A stretch of DNA of 44,322 nucleotides from assembly GCF_000622895.1 (NCBI RefSeq), contig NZ_AVCC01000021.1, positions 1-44,322 of the forward strand, given 5' to 3'. Each line of letters begins with the position of its first letter. Position 1 is the stretch's first letter. The stretch comes from Herminiimonas sp. CN. Lineage in GTDB: Bacteria > Pseudomonadota > Gammaproteobacteria > Burkholderiales > Burkholderiaceae_D. Under the pieces are notes generated by a model. It saw nothing but the letters and a program-made list of their open reading frames with translations. It ran no database searches and was not told the DNA's origin. Shown one piece after another: positions 8,991-18,123 of the stretch. Both the position numbers and the translations under genes were made by a program.

Positions 8991-11471
8991 ATGTCGCATC
9001 TGATTACCTTGTTGCGCGGCCGCGGCCGCGCGTTGCTGCTGCTGTGCGCTTTGGGCGCGGCTGCCGGCGCCGGATTTGCCGCCACCCCGGTCACCCAGCC
9101 TGCCGCTGCCGCGCCGGCGATCAAGCCGATTGCGGTGCCGAACATCGCCGCTGCCGCCGAGACTGCCGATGCGCTGCTGCGCGATATCGTCGCCGGCCTT
9201 GCGCCGACGCCGAAAGTGGCGGCCATCGACCGCGAACTGGGTTCTTTCGGGCGCGATTTCGATGCGACCGGAAAGGAAACCCGGCTGGCGCTGGGCGCGA
9301 CCTACTCGCAGGAGCAGCTGCGCGAGCTCGATACCCGCTGGTTGTCGTTGCTGGCGCGGCTGGGCGCATGGGAAGAAACGCTGACCGGCCGCGCAGTCTT
9401 GCTCGAAAACAATTTGACCCAGCTCGACGGCCTGCAGCAGACCTGGCAGGCCACCCGCGACGCTGCGCGCGACAGCGGCGCGCCGGATGCGGTGCAGGCG
9501 CGGGTGCGCGCGGTGCAAACCGAGATCGAACGGGTGCAGCTGCTGGCGGACCAGGCGCGCTCCGAAATCCTGACGCTGCAAGCCCAGGTCAGCCGCTTCG
9601 AAGCGCGCGCGGCCGAGCAGCGGGCGCAACTCAAGCGCGCCACCGATGCCGCGCTGGAAAGCCTGCTGCTGCGCGACAGCGCGCCGATCTGGAGCGCCGA
9701 GCGCAGCGCCGGCGGCCAGATCGAGCGCCTGCAGGAATTCCGGCGGGCGATCCGCGCCAATCAGGAAACGATTGCGCAATACCTGCAGGCCAACCAGCCG
9801 AGCGGCGCATTTCTGCTGTTGCTGACGGTGCTGTTTACGGCCGGACTGTGGCGCATCCGCACCCAGGTGCGGCTGCGGACCCTGGCCGATCCCGCACTGG
9901 CCGGCACCGTATGGGTGTTCGAGCATCCGGGCGCGATCACGATCTTGCTGATGACCGTCGTCAGCCCGTGGGTGCTCAGATACGCGCCGCATGAGTTCAA
10001 CCTGCTGTTGCTGGCGCTGGCGCTGCCGCCGACGATCGTGATCCTGCGCCGCCTGATCCACCGCAAGCTGGCGGCTTTCCTGTATGCGCTGCTGGTGCTG
10101 TACGTGGTCAACCGGCTGCGCGAAATGTTCGGCGCGGCGGTGCTGTGGGAGCGGCTGCTGTTCGAGCTGCAGCTGGCCGGCACGCTGCTGTTCCTGTTCT
10201 GGTTTTTGCGGCCGCGGCGGCTGGCGCAGATGCCGCCTGCGGTCAGCGCCGAGGCCGACTTCACATGGTCGCTGCGCATTGCGCGCGCGGCCACGCTGCT
10301 GTTTGCAGTGGCGCTGGCGGCGGAAGTGCTCGGCTATTCGCAGCTCGGCTACTTCCTGAATGCGGCCACGCTGAACGCGCTGTATGCGGGCGTGATTCTG
10401 TATGCGGCGCTGCGCGCGCTGGTCAGCCTGTCGACGCTGGCGCTGTACACCTGGCCGCTGCGTTCGCTGGCCATGGTGCGCCATTACAAGCCGTTGCTGG
10501 AACGCCGCCTGCAGCGCGCTGCGCACTGGCTGATTGTCGGCTGGTGGCTCGTCGCCGTGCTGGAACTGTTTGCCTTGCGCAAGCCGCTATTCGACTTCGT
10601 CCTCAAGACCCTGGCCAGCAAGAGCGCGATCGGTGCGCTGCATGTGTCGCTGGGCGACCTGCTGGCCTTCGGCGGCACCATCTGGGCCGCGTTCCTGCTG
10701 TCGCGGCTGGTGCGCTTCGTGCTCGAAGAAGATATTTTCCCGCGCATAGCGCTGGCGCGCGGCATCCCGTATGCGCTGTCGATGATGCTGCATTACCTGT
10801 TGCTGCTGACCGGCTTCATTCTGGCCATCGTCGCCACCGGCGTCGATCTGGACCGCTTCACGATCCTGATCAGCGCGTTCGGCGTCGGCGCCGGTTTCGG
10901 CCTGCAGGGCCTGGTCAACAATTTCATGTCCGGCCTGGTGCTGCTGTTCGAGCGCCCGATCAAGGTCGGCGACGCGATCGAAACCGGGCAACGCTCGGGC
11001 GAGATCAAGAGCATCGGGATTCGCGCCAGCATCCTGCGCACCTGGGACGGGGCCGAAGTGGTGGTGCCGAATGCGTCGCTGATTTCGAATGAGGTGGTCA
11101 ACTGGACCTTGTCGGACCGCCAGCGCCGCATCGAAATTCCGCTCGGCGTCGCCTACGGCAGCGATCCGGAACAGGTGATCGCGCTGCTGATCGGGGTCGC
11201 CGCCGCGCATCCGGAAGTGCTGGCGCAGCCGGCGCCGGACGCCTTTTTCGAAGGCTTCGGCGCCGACGCGCTGAACTTCAGGCTGCGCTGCTGGGCCGGG
11301 CAGTACGACCGCACCGGCCCGATCCGCAGCCAGCTCTGCATCGCGGTCAGCAAGGCGCTGGCCGGCGCCGGCATCGAGCTGCCGTTCGCGCAACGCGACC
11401 TGCACCTGCGCAGCATGGACGAGCGCCTGCTGCAGCAGTTGCGCGGCGCGCTGCAAGAGCCGCCGCCATAA
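8991..11471 (+). CDS. Large MscS-family mechanosensitive channel with periplasmic coiled coil
   Basis: 826 residues. The ATG at 8991 gives a signal peptide (LLRGRGRALLLLCALG... ending near AGFA). An earlier in-frame start would run through the end of ygiD and is rejected. Residues about 30-260 are an Ala/Gln/Arg-rich helical region, probably a periplasmic coiled coil. About ten hydrophobic segments follow, then the MscS core: ISAFGVGAGFGLQGLVNNF is the pore helix and LFERPIKVGDAIE starts the beta domain. The C-terminal alpha/beta domain holds PNASLISNEVVNW. It resembles the large MscK/YbdG-type channels that release osmolytes on hypo-osmotic shock. Its stop lies 5 bases before a PAL element. 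Confidence 0.88.
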   Translation: MSHLITLLRGRGRALLLLCALGAAAGAGFAATPVTQPAAAAPAIKPIAVPNIAAAAETADALLRDIVAGLAPTPKVAAIDRELGSFGRDFDATGKETRLALGATYSQEQLRELDTRWLSLLARLGAWEETLTGRAVLLENNLTQLDGLQQTWQATRDAARDSGAPDAVQARVRAVQTEIERVQLLADQARSEILTLQAQVSRFEARAAEQRAQLKRATDAALESLLLRDSAPIWSAERSAGGQIERLQEFRRAIRANQETIAQYLQANQPSGAFLLLLTVLFTAGLWRIRTQVRLRTLADPALAGTVWVFEHPGAITILLMTVVSPWVLRYAPHEFNLLLLALALPPTIVILRRLIHRKLAAFLYALLVLYVVNRLREMFGAAVLWERLLFELQLAGTLLFLFWFLRPRRLAQMPPAVSAEADFTWSLRIARAATLLFAVALAAEVLGYSQLGYFLNAATLNALYAGVILYAALRALVSLSTLALYTWPLRSLAMVRHYKPLLERRLQRAAHWLIVGWWLVAVLELFALRKPLFDFVLKTLASKSAIGALHVSLGDLLAFGGTIWAAFLLSRLVRFVLEEDIFPRIALARGIPYALSMMLHYLLLLTGFILAIVATGVDLDRFTILISAFGVGAGFGLQGLVNNFMSGLVLLFERPIKVGDAIETGQRSGEIKSIGIRASILRTWDGAEVVVPNASLISNEVVNWTLSDRQRRIEIPLGVAYGSDPEQVIALLIGVAAAHPEVLAQPAPDAFFEGFGADALNFRLRCWAGQYDRTGPIRSQLCIAVSKALAGAGIELPFAQRDLHLRSMDERLLQQLRGALQEPPP

Positions 11472-11475
11472 CATC

Positions 11476-11557
11476 CTATACTTGGAGTATGCCTATTTTC
11501 ATTGCGCTGTAGCATGTTTTTAAAGCGGCATGTAAAAATACAATATCCAGTATATTT
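11476..11557 (-). repeat. PAL element copy 3
   Basis: Minus orientation, filling the whole convergent spacer between the MscS gene and the histidine kinase; its end touches the kinase stop. On the minus strand it reads ATATACTGGATATT, GTATTTTTACATGCCGC, then GGCATACTCCAAG. The two ends are imperfect inverted repeats of each other over about 25 bases (CTGGATAT...TATTTTTACATGCCGC against CTTGGAGTAT...TATTTTCATTGCGC). Confidence 0.75.
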
Positions 11558-12909
11558 CATCCCTGCGGCAGCGTCAGGAGCGCTTCCAGGCCGCCGTCTG
11601 GATGGTTGCGCAGCGTCAGGCTGCCGCCGTGCTGTTCGGCGATGTTGCGGGCGATGGTCAGGCCGAGGCCGGTACCGCCGCTCTGGCGCGAGCGCGAAGT
11701 TTCGATCCGGTAGAACGGCTCGAACACCCGCGCCAGCTGGTCGGGTGCAATGCCGGGGCCATGATCGCGGATGCGGATGGCGATTGTGCCGGCATCGCCG
11801 GCTTCAACCGCCACGCTGACCGCCGCCGACTGGCCGTACTTGACCGCGTTGTCGATCAGGTTGATCAGGCAGCGCCGCAGCGTGTTGGGGCGCGCCAGCA
11901 CCGACTTGCCGGCGTGGCCCGACAGCGTGACCGGCTGGCCGGCATCCAAGGCGTCGCTGCAGACGCTGTCGAGCAGCGAATCCAGGTCGAGGCGCTGCAT
12001 CGGCTCGGCTGAAGCCATGCTGCGCGCCAGTTCCAGCCCTTCGCGCACCATGTCCTGCATCGCCGACAGATCGTCGACCAGCTTGCTGCGCAGTTCAATG
12101 TCGGCCACCTTTTCCAGCCGCAGCCGCAGCCGCGTCAGCGGCGTTTGCAGGTCGTGCGTGATGGCTGCCAGCATCTGCGTGCGCTGCTGAATATGGTCGC
12201 GGATGCGGCCCTGCATCGCATTGAAGGCGCTGCCGGCCTGGCGGATTTCGCTGCTGCCGGCCAGCGCCAGCGGCGGGTGGTTCAGGTCGAGGCCAAGATC
12301 GAAGGCGGCCTGCGCCAGCTGCTTGAGCGGGCGCATCGTCATGCGCGCAACCAGGTACGCCAGCACTCCGATGCTGCACACGAACAGCGCCAGGTACAGC
12401 AGAAAGTCGCGGTGCAGCGGCGGCATGCCGTTGTGCGGCGGCAATATCGTCATGCGCAGCAGGGTGCCGTCGCGCAGCGTGATGCGGGCGATTTCGCAGC
12501 CCGGATTCCAGCCCGGCGGCGCGATGCTGCGCTCCCGGTGCGGCGGCTGGCAATCGGCCGCGCCGGGCTCGATCGACGCCACCCGAAAACCCTGCCCCAG
12601 GTGCGTGCCCAGCGCCTTGGCGAAGGCCGACGGGGCGGCCCGCTCGCGGGCGCCGGATTGGGCCGATTCGACCCGCAGGCCGATCCGCTTTGCGGTTTCC
12701 AGAAACGCTTGCCGGCTGGCTGCCGGCAGCGCATCCAGTGCCAGCGTCAACTGCTCGGCCCGTTCCACCTGATGCGCCTCGCGGAACTGGCCGATGGTGC
12801 GCTGGCGCTCGCTATCCGAGAGCCAGAACGTCAGCGCAATCGTGGCCAGCATGCCGCACAGCAGGATCAGGAACACGCGCCCGGTCATCGAATTGAAGAA
12901 ATTCTTCAT
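11557..12909 (-). CDS. Sensor histidine kinase, EnvZ/OmpR type
   Basis: A 450-residue inner-membrane kinase. The first membrane helix is at residues 9-29 and the second near 168-190. They flank a periplasmic sensor loop with Cys residues (DCQPPHRE, PGCEIA). HAMP follows, then the phospho-acceptor motif ITHDLQTPLTR with His at about 252. The ATPase domain has NLIDNAVKYG (N box), IRDHGPGIAP (G1) and GGTGLGLTIAR (G2). It overlaps the response regulator by four bases (ATGA) and is translated after it. The stimulus is unknown, but the divergent Spy/CpxP-like gene suggests envelope stress. Confidence 0.92.
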   Translation of the reverse strand: MKNFFNSMTGRVFLILLCGMLATIALTFWLSDSERQRTIGQFREAHQVERAEQLTLALDALPAASRQAFLETAKRIGLRVESAQSGARERAAPSAFAKALGTHLGQGFRVASIEPGAADCQPPHRERSIAPPGWNPGCEIARITLRDGTLLRMTILPPHNGMPPLHRDFLLYLALFVCSIGVLAYLVARMTMRPLKQLAQAAFDLGLDLNHPPLALAGSSEIRQAGSAFNAMQGRIRDHIQQRTQMLAAITHDLQTPLTRLRLRLEKVADIELRSKLVDDLSAMQDMVREGLELARSMASAEPMQRLDLDSLLDSVCSDALDAGQPVTLSGHAGKSVLARPNTLRRCLINLIDNAVKYGQSAAVSVAVEAGDAGTIAIRIRDHGPGIAPDQLARVFEPFYRIETSRSRQSGGTGLGLTIARNIAEQHGGSLTLRNHPDGGLEALLTLPQG

Positions 12910-13634
12910 TGCGCACCTTCCGCGCGCACCGCAACCGCCAGCACATAGCCGCCGTTGCGCACGGTCTTGATGATTTGCGGCGAGCGCGCATCTTCGCCCA
13001 GCTTCTGGCGCAGGCGGCTGATCTGGATATCGATCGAGCGGTCGAACGGGTCGGCGTCGCGGCCCTGCGTCAGGTTCAGCAACTGGTCGCGGTTCAGGAC
13101 CCGGTTCGGATGCTCGAGGAAAATCTTCAGCAGGCGAAATTCCGCGCCCGACAGCATCACCACCAGCTGCTCCGGACTCTGCAGATGGCGCGCGGTCAAA
13201 TCCAGCGTCCAGCCGGCAAACTGCAGCCGCTCGGGGCTCTGCCCGGCCTGGCCGGGAGGCTGCGCATGGCTACGGCGCAGCACGCTGCGGATGCGCGCCA
13301 GCAGTTCGCGCGGCTCGAACGGTTTCGGCAGGTAATCGTCGGCGCCCATTTCCAGCCCCAGAATCCGGTCCAGCGGCTCGTTGCGCGCAGTCAGCATGAT
13401 GACCGGCATCTGCGACTTGGCGCGCAGCTTGCGGCACAGCGTCAGGCCGTCGTCGCCCGGCAGGTTCAGGTCCAGCACGATCAGGTCGATTGGCGTTTCT
13501 TCCAGCGTCTTCCACATCGCGTTGCCGTTTTCGGCGCTGTGCGCGACATAGCCGTTGTTGCTCAGGTAATCCGCCAGCAGCGAGCGGATTTCACGATCGT
13601 CATCGACGATCAGGATGCGAGAAATGGGTTCCAT
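12906..13634 (-). CDS. Response regulator, OmpR family
   Basis: 242 residues. The receiver domain carries the acidic pair in ILIVDDDREIR, the phosphorylated Asp55 in LIVLDLNLPG, and Lys104 in YLPKPF. The OmpR/PhoB winged-helix domain spans about 135-235 (LSGAEFRLLKIFLEHPNRVL; SIDIQISRLRQKLG; IIKTVRNGGYVL). It is the first gene of the regulator-kinase operon. The ATG at 13634 has no Shine-Dalgarno sequence; a CATAAT hexamer lies nine bases upstream on its strand, so the mRNA may be nearly leaderless. A palindromic site just upstream (13681-13711) is a likely binding site for this protein, serving both its own operon and the divergent periplasmic gene. Confidence 0.92.
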   Translation of the reverse strand: MEPISRILIVDDDREIRSLLADYLSNNGYVAHSAENGNAMWKTLEETPIDLIVLDLNLPGDDGLTLCRKLRAKSQMPVIMLTARNEPLDRILGLEMGADDYLPKPFEPRELLARIRSVLRRSHAQPPGQAGQSPERLQFAGWTLDLTARHLQSPEQLVVMLSGAEFRLLKIFLEHPNRVLNRDQLLNLTQGRDADPFDRSIDIQISRLRQKLGEDARSPQIIKTVRNGGYVLAVAVRAEGAQ

Positions 13635-13680
13635 AGGGGATAGATTATGGCGGCTGCCGCGCCCAGGGAAGCGGGATTTT

Positions 13681-13711
13681 GTATCTTCTTGTAATCATTA
13701 CAGAATGATAC
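13681..13711. promoter_or_regulatory. Candidate response-regulator operator (31-base imperfect palindrome)
   Basis: Between the divergent regulator and Spy-like genes, GTATC at 13681 and GATAC at 13707 flank a perfect inverted repeat, TGTAAT-C-ATTACA (13690-13702). Over the 15-base arms 12 positions pair. The position suits an OmpR-family dimer acting on both promoters. The assignment is inferred, not proven. Confidence 0.45.
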
Positions 13712-13765
13712 AAATAATCGCCTTGCAGACACTTGCCAGATACATCGGCGGCGCAGAGTATGTTG

Positions 13766-13782
13766 CATGTGCAGTGCACATG
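13766..13782. promoter_or_regulatory. 17-base perfect palindrome upstream of the Spy-like gene
   Basis: CATGTGCA-G-TGCACATG has two perfect 8-base arms around one central base. It lies 33 bases before the ATG and about 20 bases before the AGAGGA ribosome site. It could be a second operator or, if transcribed, a hairpin in the 5' leader. Confidence 0.4.
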
Positions 13783-13814
13783 TTCATCAACTAACGCACT
13801 TAAGAGGAAACACC

Positions 13815-14286
13815 ATGCGACCATTTACCAAAAGCATCGTCATCGGCATGACCGTACTGGGCTTGGGCGGCACCGCGCTGGCGCAAATGCCACCGTCCGA
13901 CAATGCCGCCAAGCCCGGCATGATGCAGGGCAAGAATGAAAAACGCGGCGACCGCATGCAGGAGTACATGGTCAAGCGCCAGGCGGCGCTGCACGCCAAG
14001 CTGAAGCTGAGCGCGGCCCAGGAACCGGCCTGGAAAACCTACATCGACGGCATGACGCTGCCCGCAGTGAGCCAGCGCCCGGACCGCGCCGCACTGAATA
14101 ACATGCCGGCTCCCGAGCGGATGCAAGCGATGCTGGACCTGATGAAGCAGGGCCAGGCCCGGATGGAAAGCCACCTGGCCGCATTGAAGACGTTTTACGC
14201 GGTACTCACGCCGGAGCAGCAAAAAAATCTTCGATGCCGAGTTCGGCCAGGGCCGCGGGCATCGTCGCGGTCATATGTGGAGATAA
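13815..14286 (+). CDS. Spy/CpxP-like periplasmic LTXXQ protein, frameshifted near the 3' end
   Basis: A small periplasmic protein of the Spy/CpxP family, whose members act as ATP-independent chaperones and dampers of envelope-stress kinases. The ATG at 13815 has AGAGGA upstream. The signal peptide ends GGTALA, followed by QMPPSDN. Two LTXXQ-like motifs are visible, LSAAQEPAW and LTPEQQK. As sequenced, a run of seven A (14221-14227) shifts the frame after LTPEQQK and the frame runs to 14360. With six A, the protein continues KIFDAEFGQGRGHRRGHMWR and stops at 14286, before a terminator at 14307. The shifted version reads through that terminator, so 14286 is very likely the true or ancestral end. 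It is divergent from the two-component operon and probably belongs to its regulon. Confidence 0.75.
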
Positions 14287-14306
14287 CCGCAACCTGTGAC
14301 ACCGGG

Positions 14307-14332
14307 CGGCGCCGTAAGGCGCCGTTTTTTTT
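14307..14332 (+). terminator. Rho-independent terminator after the Spy-like gene
   Basis: CGGCGCC-GTAA-GGCGCCG is a perfect 7-base stem with a GTAA tetraloop, followed by eight T. It is 20 bases past the frame-corrected stop of the Spy-like gene. Confidence 0.88.
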
Positions 14333-14449
14333 GCGTTGCCGGCCGTGCGAATATGGATAGAATGCAGCAAAGCATAGTTGTGGTTATCAGGAGATGCGGC
14401 GCAATGTTTTTTTGCGCAGCATAAGACATCAACTTCACCAGGTTGCGCA

Positions 14450-15991
14450 TTGACCATTCAATCGACCCTTGCTCCCGCGCAGCACTGCGACCTGCTGGTC
14501 GTCGGCGGCGGCATCAATGGCGCCGGCATCGCGCGCGATGCGGCCGGGCGCGGCCTGCGCGTGATCCTGTGCGAGCAGCACGATCTGGCGCAACATACCT
14601 CGTCGGCCAGCACCAAGCTGATCCACGGCGGCCTGCGCTACCTGGAATACGGCGAATTCAGGCTGGTGCGCAAGGCCCTGCAGGAGCGCGAGGTATTGCT
14701 GCGCGTCGCGCCGCACATCATCCGGCCGCTGCGCTTCGTGATGCCGCACGCTGCCGGCCAGCGTCCGGCCTGGCTGATCCGCGCCGGCCTGTTCCTGTAC
14801 GACCATCTGGCCCGGCGCGACATCCTGCCCGGCTCAAGCGCCATTGCGCTGGCTTCGCATGCGGCCGGCGCGGCGCTGAAAGGCGCGTTCAGCCGCGCTT
14901 TCGAATACTCGGACGGCTGGGTCGACGATGCGCGCCTGGTGGTGCTGAATGCGCTGGACGCATCCGAGCGCGGCGCGCGGATATTGACGCGCACCAAATG
15001 CGTCGGCGCTGTCCGCAGCGCCGACGGCCGGCTGTGGCGGGCGACGCTGGAAAGCGCGCAATCCGGCCGCTGCGAAGTCGGCGCGCGCGCGATCGTCAAT
15101 GCGGCCGGCCCGTGGGCCGCGCAGTTCGCCGCCGCGCTCGGGGCCAGCAGCAGGCACGGCTTGCGGCTAGTCAAGGGCAGCCACATCGTGGTGGCGCGCC
15201 TGTTCGAGCATCCGTATGCGTACATTTTCCAGAACCCGGACCGGCGCGTCATCTTCGCGATTCCGTATGAAAACGATTTCACGCTGATCGGCACCACCGA
15301 CCTCGAATACAGCGGCGACCCCGGCGCGGTGCGGATCGATGCGGCGGAAGTGGCGTATCTGTGCCGGATGGCGAACCGCTATTTCAGGCAGCAAATTGCC
15401 GCCGGCGACGTGCTGCACGCGTATTCCGGCGTGCGCCCGCTGCTGGACGACAGCGCGCACAGCGCGTCGGCGCTGAGCCGCGATTATCTGCTGGAGTGCG
15501 ACAATGCCGGCGCGCCGCTGCTGCACGTCTGGGGCGGCAAGATCACCACCTACCGCAAGCTGTCCGAACAGGCGCTGGCGCTGCTGCTGCCGCGGCTGGG
15601 GCTGGATGCGCCAGCCTGGAGCGCGGCTGTGCCGCTGCCGGGCGGCGACCTCGAACGCCCGGGCGGATTGATCGGGCATTACGATTTCGCCGCATTCCTG
15701 CAGCGCTTCCGGCACGCCTACCCGTGGCTGCCGGCCCGGCTGGCGCAGCGCTATGCCCATGCCTACGGCACCCGGGCCGAGCGCTTCCTGGCCGGCGCGC
15801 GGCAATTGTCCGATCTGGGCGTGGAGCTCGCGCCCGGCTTGTTTGCGCGCGAGGTCGAATATCTGCGCGACGCGGAGTGGGCCTGCAGCGCCGACGATGT
15901 GCTGTGGCGCCGCAGCAAATGCGGGCTGCACTGCCGGCCGCAGCATCTGGCGCAGTTGCAGGCATGGTTTGACGAGGGTACACGGATCTGA
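14450..15991 (+). CDS. glpD: Glycerol-3-phosphate dehydrogenase, FAD-dependent, aerobic
   Basis: 513 residues from a TTG start at 14450. It oxidises sn-glycerol-3-phosphate to dihydroxyacetone phosphate at the inner membrane and passes electrons to quinone. The FAD-binding motif is [20 protein letters not shown], followed by [16 protein letters not shown]. Later motifs include [28 protein letters not shown] and [14 protein letters not shown]. No ATG exists in frame before the FAD motif. The TTG at 14450 ([10 protein letters not shown]) fits the family N-terminus and has CAGG about 7 bases upstream; an in-frame TTG at 14378 would add an unconserved leader. A 19-codon frame (14394-14453) overlaps the start in TTGA. 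glpK follows after 8 bases, so the two form a glycerol-use operon. No transporter or glpR is in the window. Confidence 0.94.
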   Translation: MTIQSTLAPAQHCDLLVVGGGINGAGIARDAAGRGLRVILCEQHDLAQHTSSASTKLIHGGLRYLEYGEFRLVRKALQEREVLLRVAPHIIRPLRFVMPHAAGQRPAWLIRAGLFLYDHLARRDILPGSSAIALASHAAGAALKGAFSRAFEYSDGWVDDARLVVLNALDASERGARILTRTKCVGAVRSADGRLWRATLESAQSGRCEVGARAIVNAAGPWAAQFAAALGASSRHGLRLVKGSHIVVARLFEHPYAYIFQNPDRRVIFAIPYENDFTLIGTTDLEYSGDPGAVRIDAAEVAYLCRMANRYFRQQIAAGDVLHAYSGVRPLLDDSAHSASALSRDYLLECDNAGAPLLHVWGGKITTYRKLSEQALALLLPRLGLDAPAWSAAVPLPGGDLERPGGLIGHYDFAAFLQRFRHAYPWLPARLAQRYAHAYGTRAERFLAGARQLSDLGVELAPGLFAREVEYLRDAEWACSADDVLWRRSKCGLHCRPQHLAQLQAWFDEGTRI

Positions 15992-15999
15992 GGTGGGCT

Positions 16000-17481
16000 A
16001 TGGCGTATTTGCTGGCGATGGATCAGGGAACGTCGAGTTCCCGCAGCATCATTTTCAATCAATCCGGCGTCATCGTGGCGCAGGCCCGGCAGGAGTTCCG
16101 GCAGCATTTTCCGCAGCCGGGCTGGGTCGAGCACGACCCGCTGGAGCTGTGGCAGAGCCAGATCGGCACCGCGCGCCGGGCACTGGCGGACGCCGGGCTG
16201 GCGGCCGGCGACATCAGCGCGCTGGGCATTGCCAACCAGCGCGAGACCACCGTGGTGTGGGAGCGCAGCAGCGGCCAGCCGATCTGCAATGCGATCGTCT
16301 GGCAGGACCGCCGCACCGAACCGATCTGCGCGGCGCTGCGCGTGCGCGGCCTGGCGGCGCCGATCCAGGCCAAGACCGGACTGGTGCTCGACCCGTATTT
16401 TTCCGGCACCAAGCTGCAGTGGATCCTGCAGCAGGTGCCGGGCGCACGGGCGCGCGCCGAACGCGGCGAACTGGCGTTCGGCACCGTCGATGCCTGGCTG
16501 ATCTGGAACCTGACCGACGGCGGCGAACATGTCACCGATGTCACCAACGCCTCGCGCACCATGCTGTGGAACATCCACGACGGTTGCTGGGACGACGAAT
16601 TGCTGGCCTGGCTGGAAATTCCGCGCCGGATCCTGCCGCAGGTGCGCCCGTCCAGCCATCGCTACGGCAGCAGCAGCGCGCACTGGCTGGGCGCGCCGGT
16701 GGCCATCGGCGGCGTCGCCGGCGACCAGCAGGCGGCGCTGTTCGGGCAGGCCTGCTTCAGCCCCGGCATTGCCAAAAATACCTACGGCACCGGCTGCTTC
16801 ATGCTGCTGCATACCGGCGACGCCTGCGCCGCCTCGCAGCACGGCTTGATCAGCACCGCTGCCTGCCAGCTCGGCGCGCGCCCGCAATATGCACTGGAAG
16901 GCAGCGTCTTCATCGGCGGCGCGGTGGTGCAATGGCTGCGCGACGGCCTGGGCGCGATCCGGCAGGCGGCCGATATCGAGGCGCTGGCGGCTTCGGTGCC
17001 GGATGCCGGCGGGGTGGTGTTCGTGCCAGCGTTTACCGGCCTCGGCGCGCCGTACTGGGTGGCGTCGGCCAGGGGCGCGATTGTCGGCCTGAGCCGCGGC
17101 AGCACGATCGCCCACATCGCGCACGCGGCGCTGGAATCGATCGCGTTCCAGAGTGCCGCGCTGCTGGCGGCGATGGTGCGCGATGCGGTGTCGCCGATCG
17201 CCGCATTGCGGGTCGATGGCGGCGCGGCGGCGAACAACCTGCTGCTGCAGTTCCAGGCCGACCTGCTGGGGCTGCCGGTAATCCGGCCGCAAGTCACCGA
17301 AACCACCGCACTGGGCGCCGCCTATCTGGCCGGGCTGGCGGTCGGCGTGTATCAGGGCTTGCCGGAATTGAGCGCGCACTGGCGCATCGAGCGCACCTTC
17401 CTGCCCGCCATCAGCCGCGACCAGGCCGCGGCCCTGATGTGGAAATGGGAAGCCGCGATCGCGCAGGTGACGCCGGTCTGA
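16000..17481 (+). CDS. glpK: Glycerol kinase
   Basis: A 493-residue FGGY-family kinase that phosphorylates glycerol with ATP to sn-glycerol-3-phosphate, the substrate of the upstream glpD product. Visible motifs are [16 protein letters not shown] (phosphate loop), [11 protein letters not shown] (glycerol binding), [22 protein letters not shown], and the C-terminal [20 protein letters not shown] with [13 protein letters not shown]. Length is the usual one (about 500). It starts 8 bases after glpD and is surely cotranscribed. Product order (dehydrogenase, then kinase) is the reverse of the pathway order, which is not unusual. Confidence 0.96.
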   Translation: MAYLLAMDQGTSSSRSIIFNQSGVIVAQARQEFRQHFPQPGWVEHDPLELWQSQIGTARRALADAGLAAGDISALGIANQRETTVVWERSSGQPICNAIVWQDRRTEPICAALRVRGLAAPIQAKTGLVLDPYFSGTKLQWILQQVPGARARAERGELAFGTVDAWLIWNLTDGGEHVTDVTNASRTMLWNIHDGCWDDELLAWLEIPRRILPQVRPSSHRYGSSSAHWLGAPVAIGGVAGDQQAALFGQACFSPGIAKNTYGTGCFMLLHTGDACAASQHGLISTAACQLGARPQYALEGSVFIGGAVVQWLRDGLGAIRQAADIEALAASVPDAGGVVFVPAFTGLGAPYWVASARGAIVGLSRGSTIAHIAHAALESIAFQSAALLAAMVRDAVSPIAALRVDGGAAANNLLLQFQADLLGLPVIRPQVTETTALGAAYLAGLAVGVYQGLPELSAHWRIERTFLPAISRDQAAALMWKWEAAIAQVTPV

Positions 17482-17557
17482 TGCGGTCGATTGCAGTAGA
17501 GCGGGAGCGGCAAGTCATGCTATAAATGGGGCGAGTTAACAACCAGCGAGCATCGAT

Positions 17558-17902
17558 ATGCTAATCACGTTCAAATCCAAGGCTGCGTCCGAAGTCGTCA
17601 TGTACAAGGAACACGCAAAACGCATCCTCGATCTGCTGCACAAGGACGTCGAGCGCGGCGTCATCACCGCCGCCGAAACCGCCGGCGCGATCGTCAGGCT
17701 GGAAGCGGAAATCGCCGAAAGCCGGCTGCACCCGGTGTCGGAAGACGTGCAGCAGGACGTCGCCGCGCATCACGGCGACGCCGGCGACGACAACGAGCAC
17801 GAGCCGATCGCAGTCGTCACCTTTTCGTCGCGCGCCTACCCGCTGCTGGAAATGCTGCGCGCAGCGCACAAGGACGGCCAGGACATCGTCTGGGGCGTTT
17901 GA
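17558..17902 (+). CDS. DUF1840 domain-containing protein
   Basis: A 114-residue protein beginning MLITFKSKAASEVVMYKEHA, the characteristic start of the DUF1840 family. Residues 30-60 are helical (AAETAGAIVRLEAEIAES), followed by an acidic stretch (DAGDDNEHE), and the end AYPLLEMLRAAHKDGQDIVWGV is also typical. Soluble, no signal peptide, function unknown. A TATAAA hexamer at 17521 suggests its own promoter after glpK, and AGCGAG serves as a weak ribosome site. A PAL element lies 46 bases after the stop. Confidence 0.85.
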   Translation: MLITFKSKAASEVVMYKEHAKRILDLLHKDVERGVITAAETAGAIVRLEAEIAESRLHPVSEDVQQDVAAHHGDAGDDNEHEPIAVVTFSSRAYPLLEMLRAAHKDGQDIVWGV

Positions 17903-17947
17903 CGGCGCCGGGCGTGCTGCCCTGCGTTCGCAGTTACTGGTAAAATG

Positions 17948-18025
17948 CTGGGGTATATAAATAAATGCATGAATTTTCGCTTTAATTCATTGCGATTTTA
18001 AAAAATACATAATCCTAGTATTTTT
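17948..18025 (-). repeat. PAL element copy 4
   Basis: Minus orientation, between DUF1840 and rsmB. On the minus strand it reads AATACTAGGATTAT, GTATTTTTTAAAATCGC, then TATATACCCCAG. It contains a 7-base stem ATGAATT/AATTCAT with an 8-base loop. The DUF1840-proximal side carries the ATACCCC end. Confidence 0.7.
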
Positions 18026-18123
18026 AGTTGTGAAAAAACTGCAAACGCTTGCCTGGAATGCCCGGATAATCTGTGCCGCATTTGACGTTATCGTTGGCGC
18101 CAAACTTATTACGAAAAACCCTC

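Noticed and set aside
13681-13730. Ninth PAL element upstream of the Spy-like gene
   Set aside because: It has GTATC and TGTAAT but lacks the ATAC-N8-GTATTTTT end, the central stem and the ATACTCC end.
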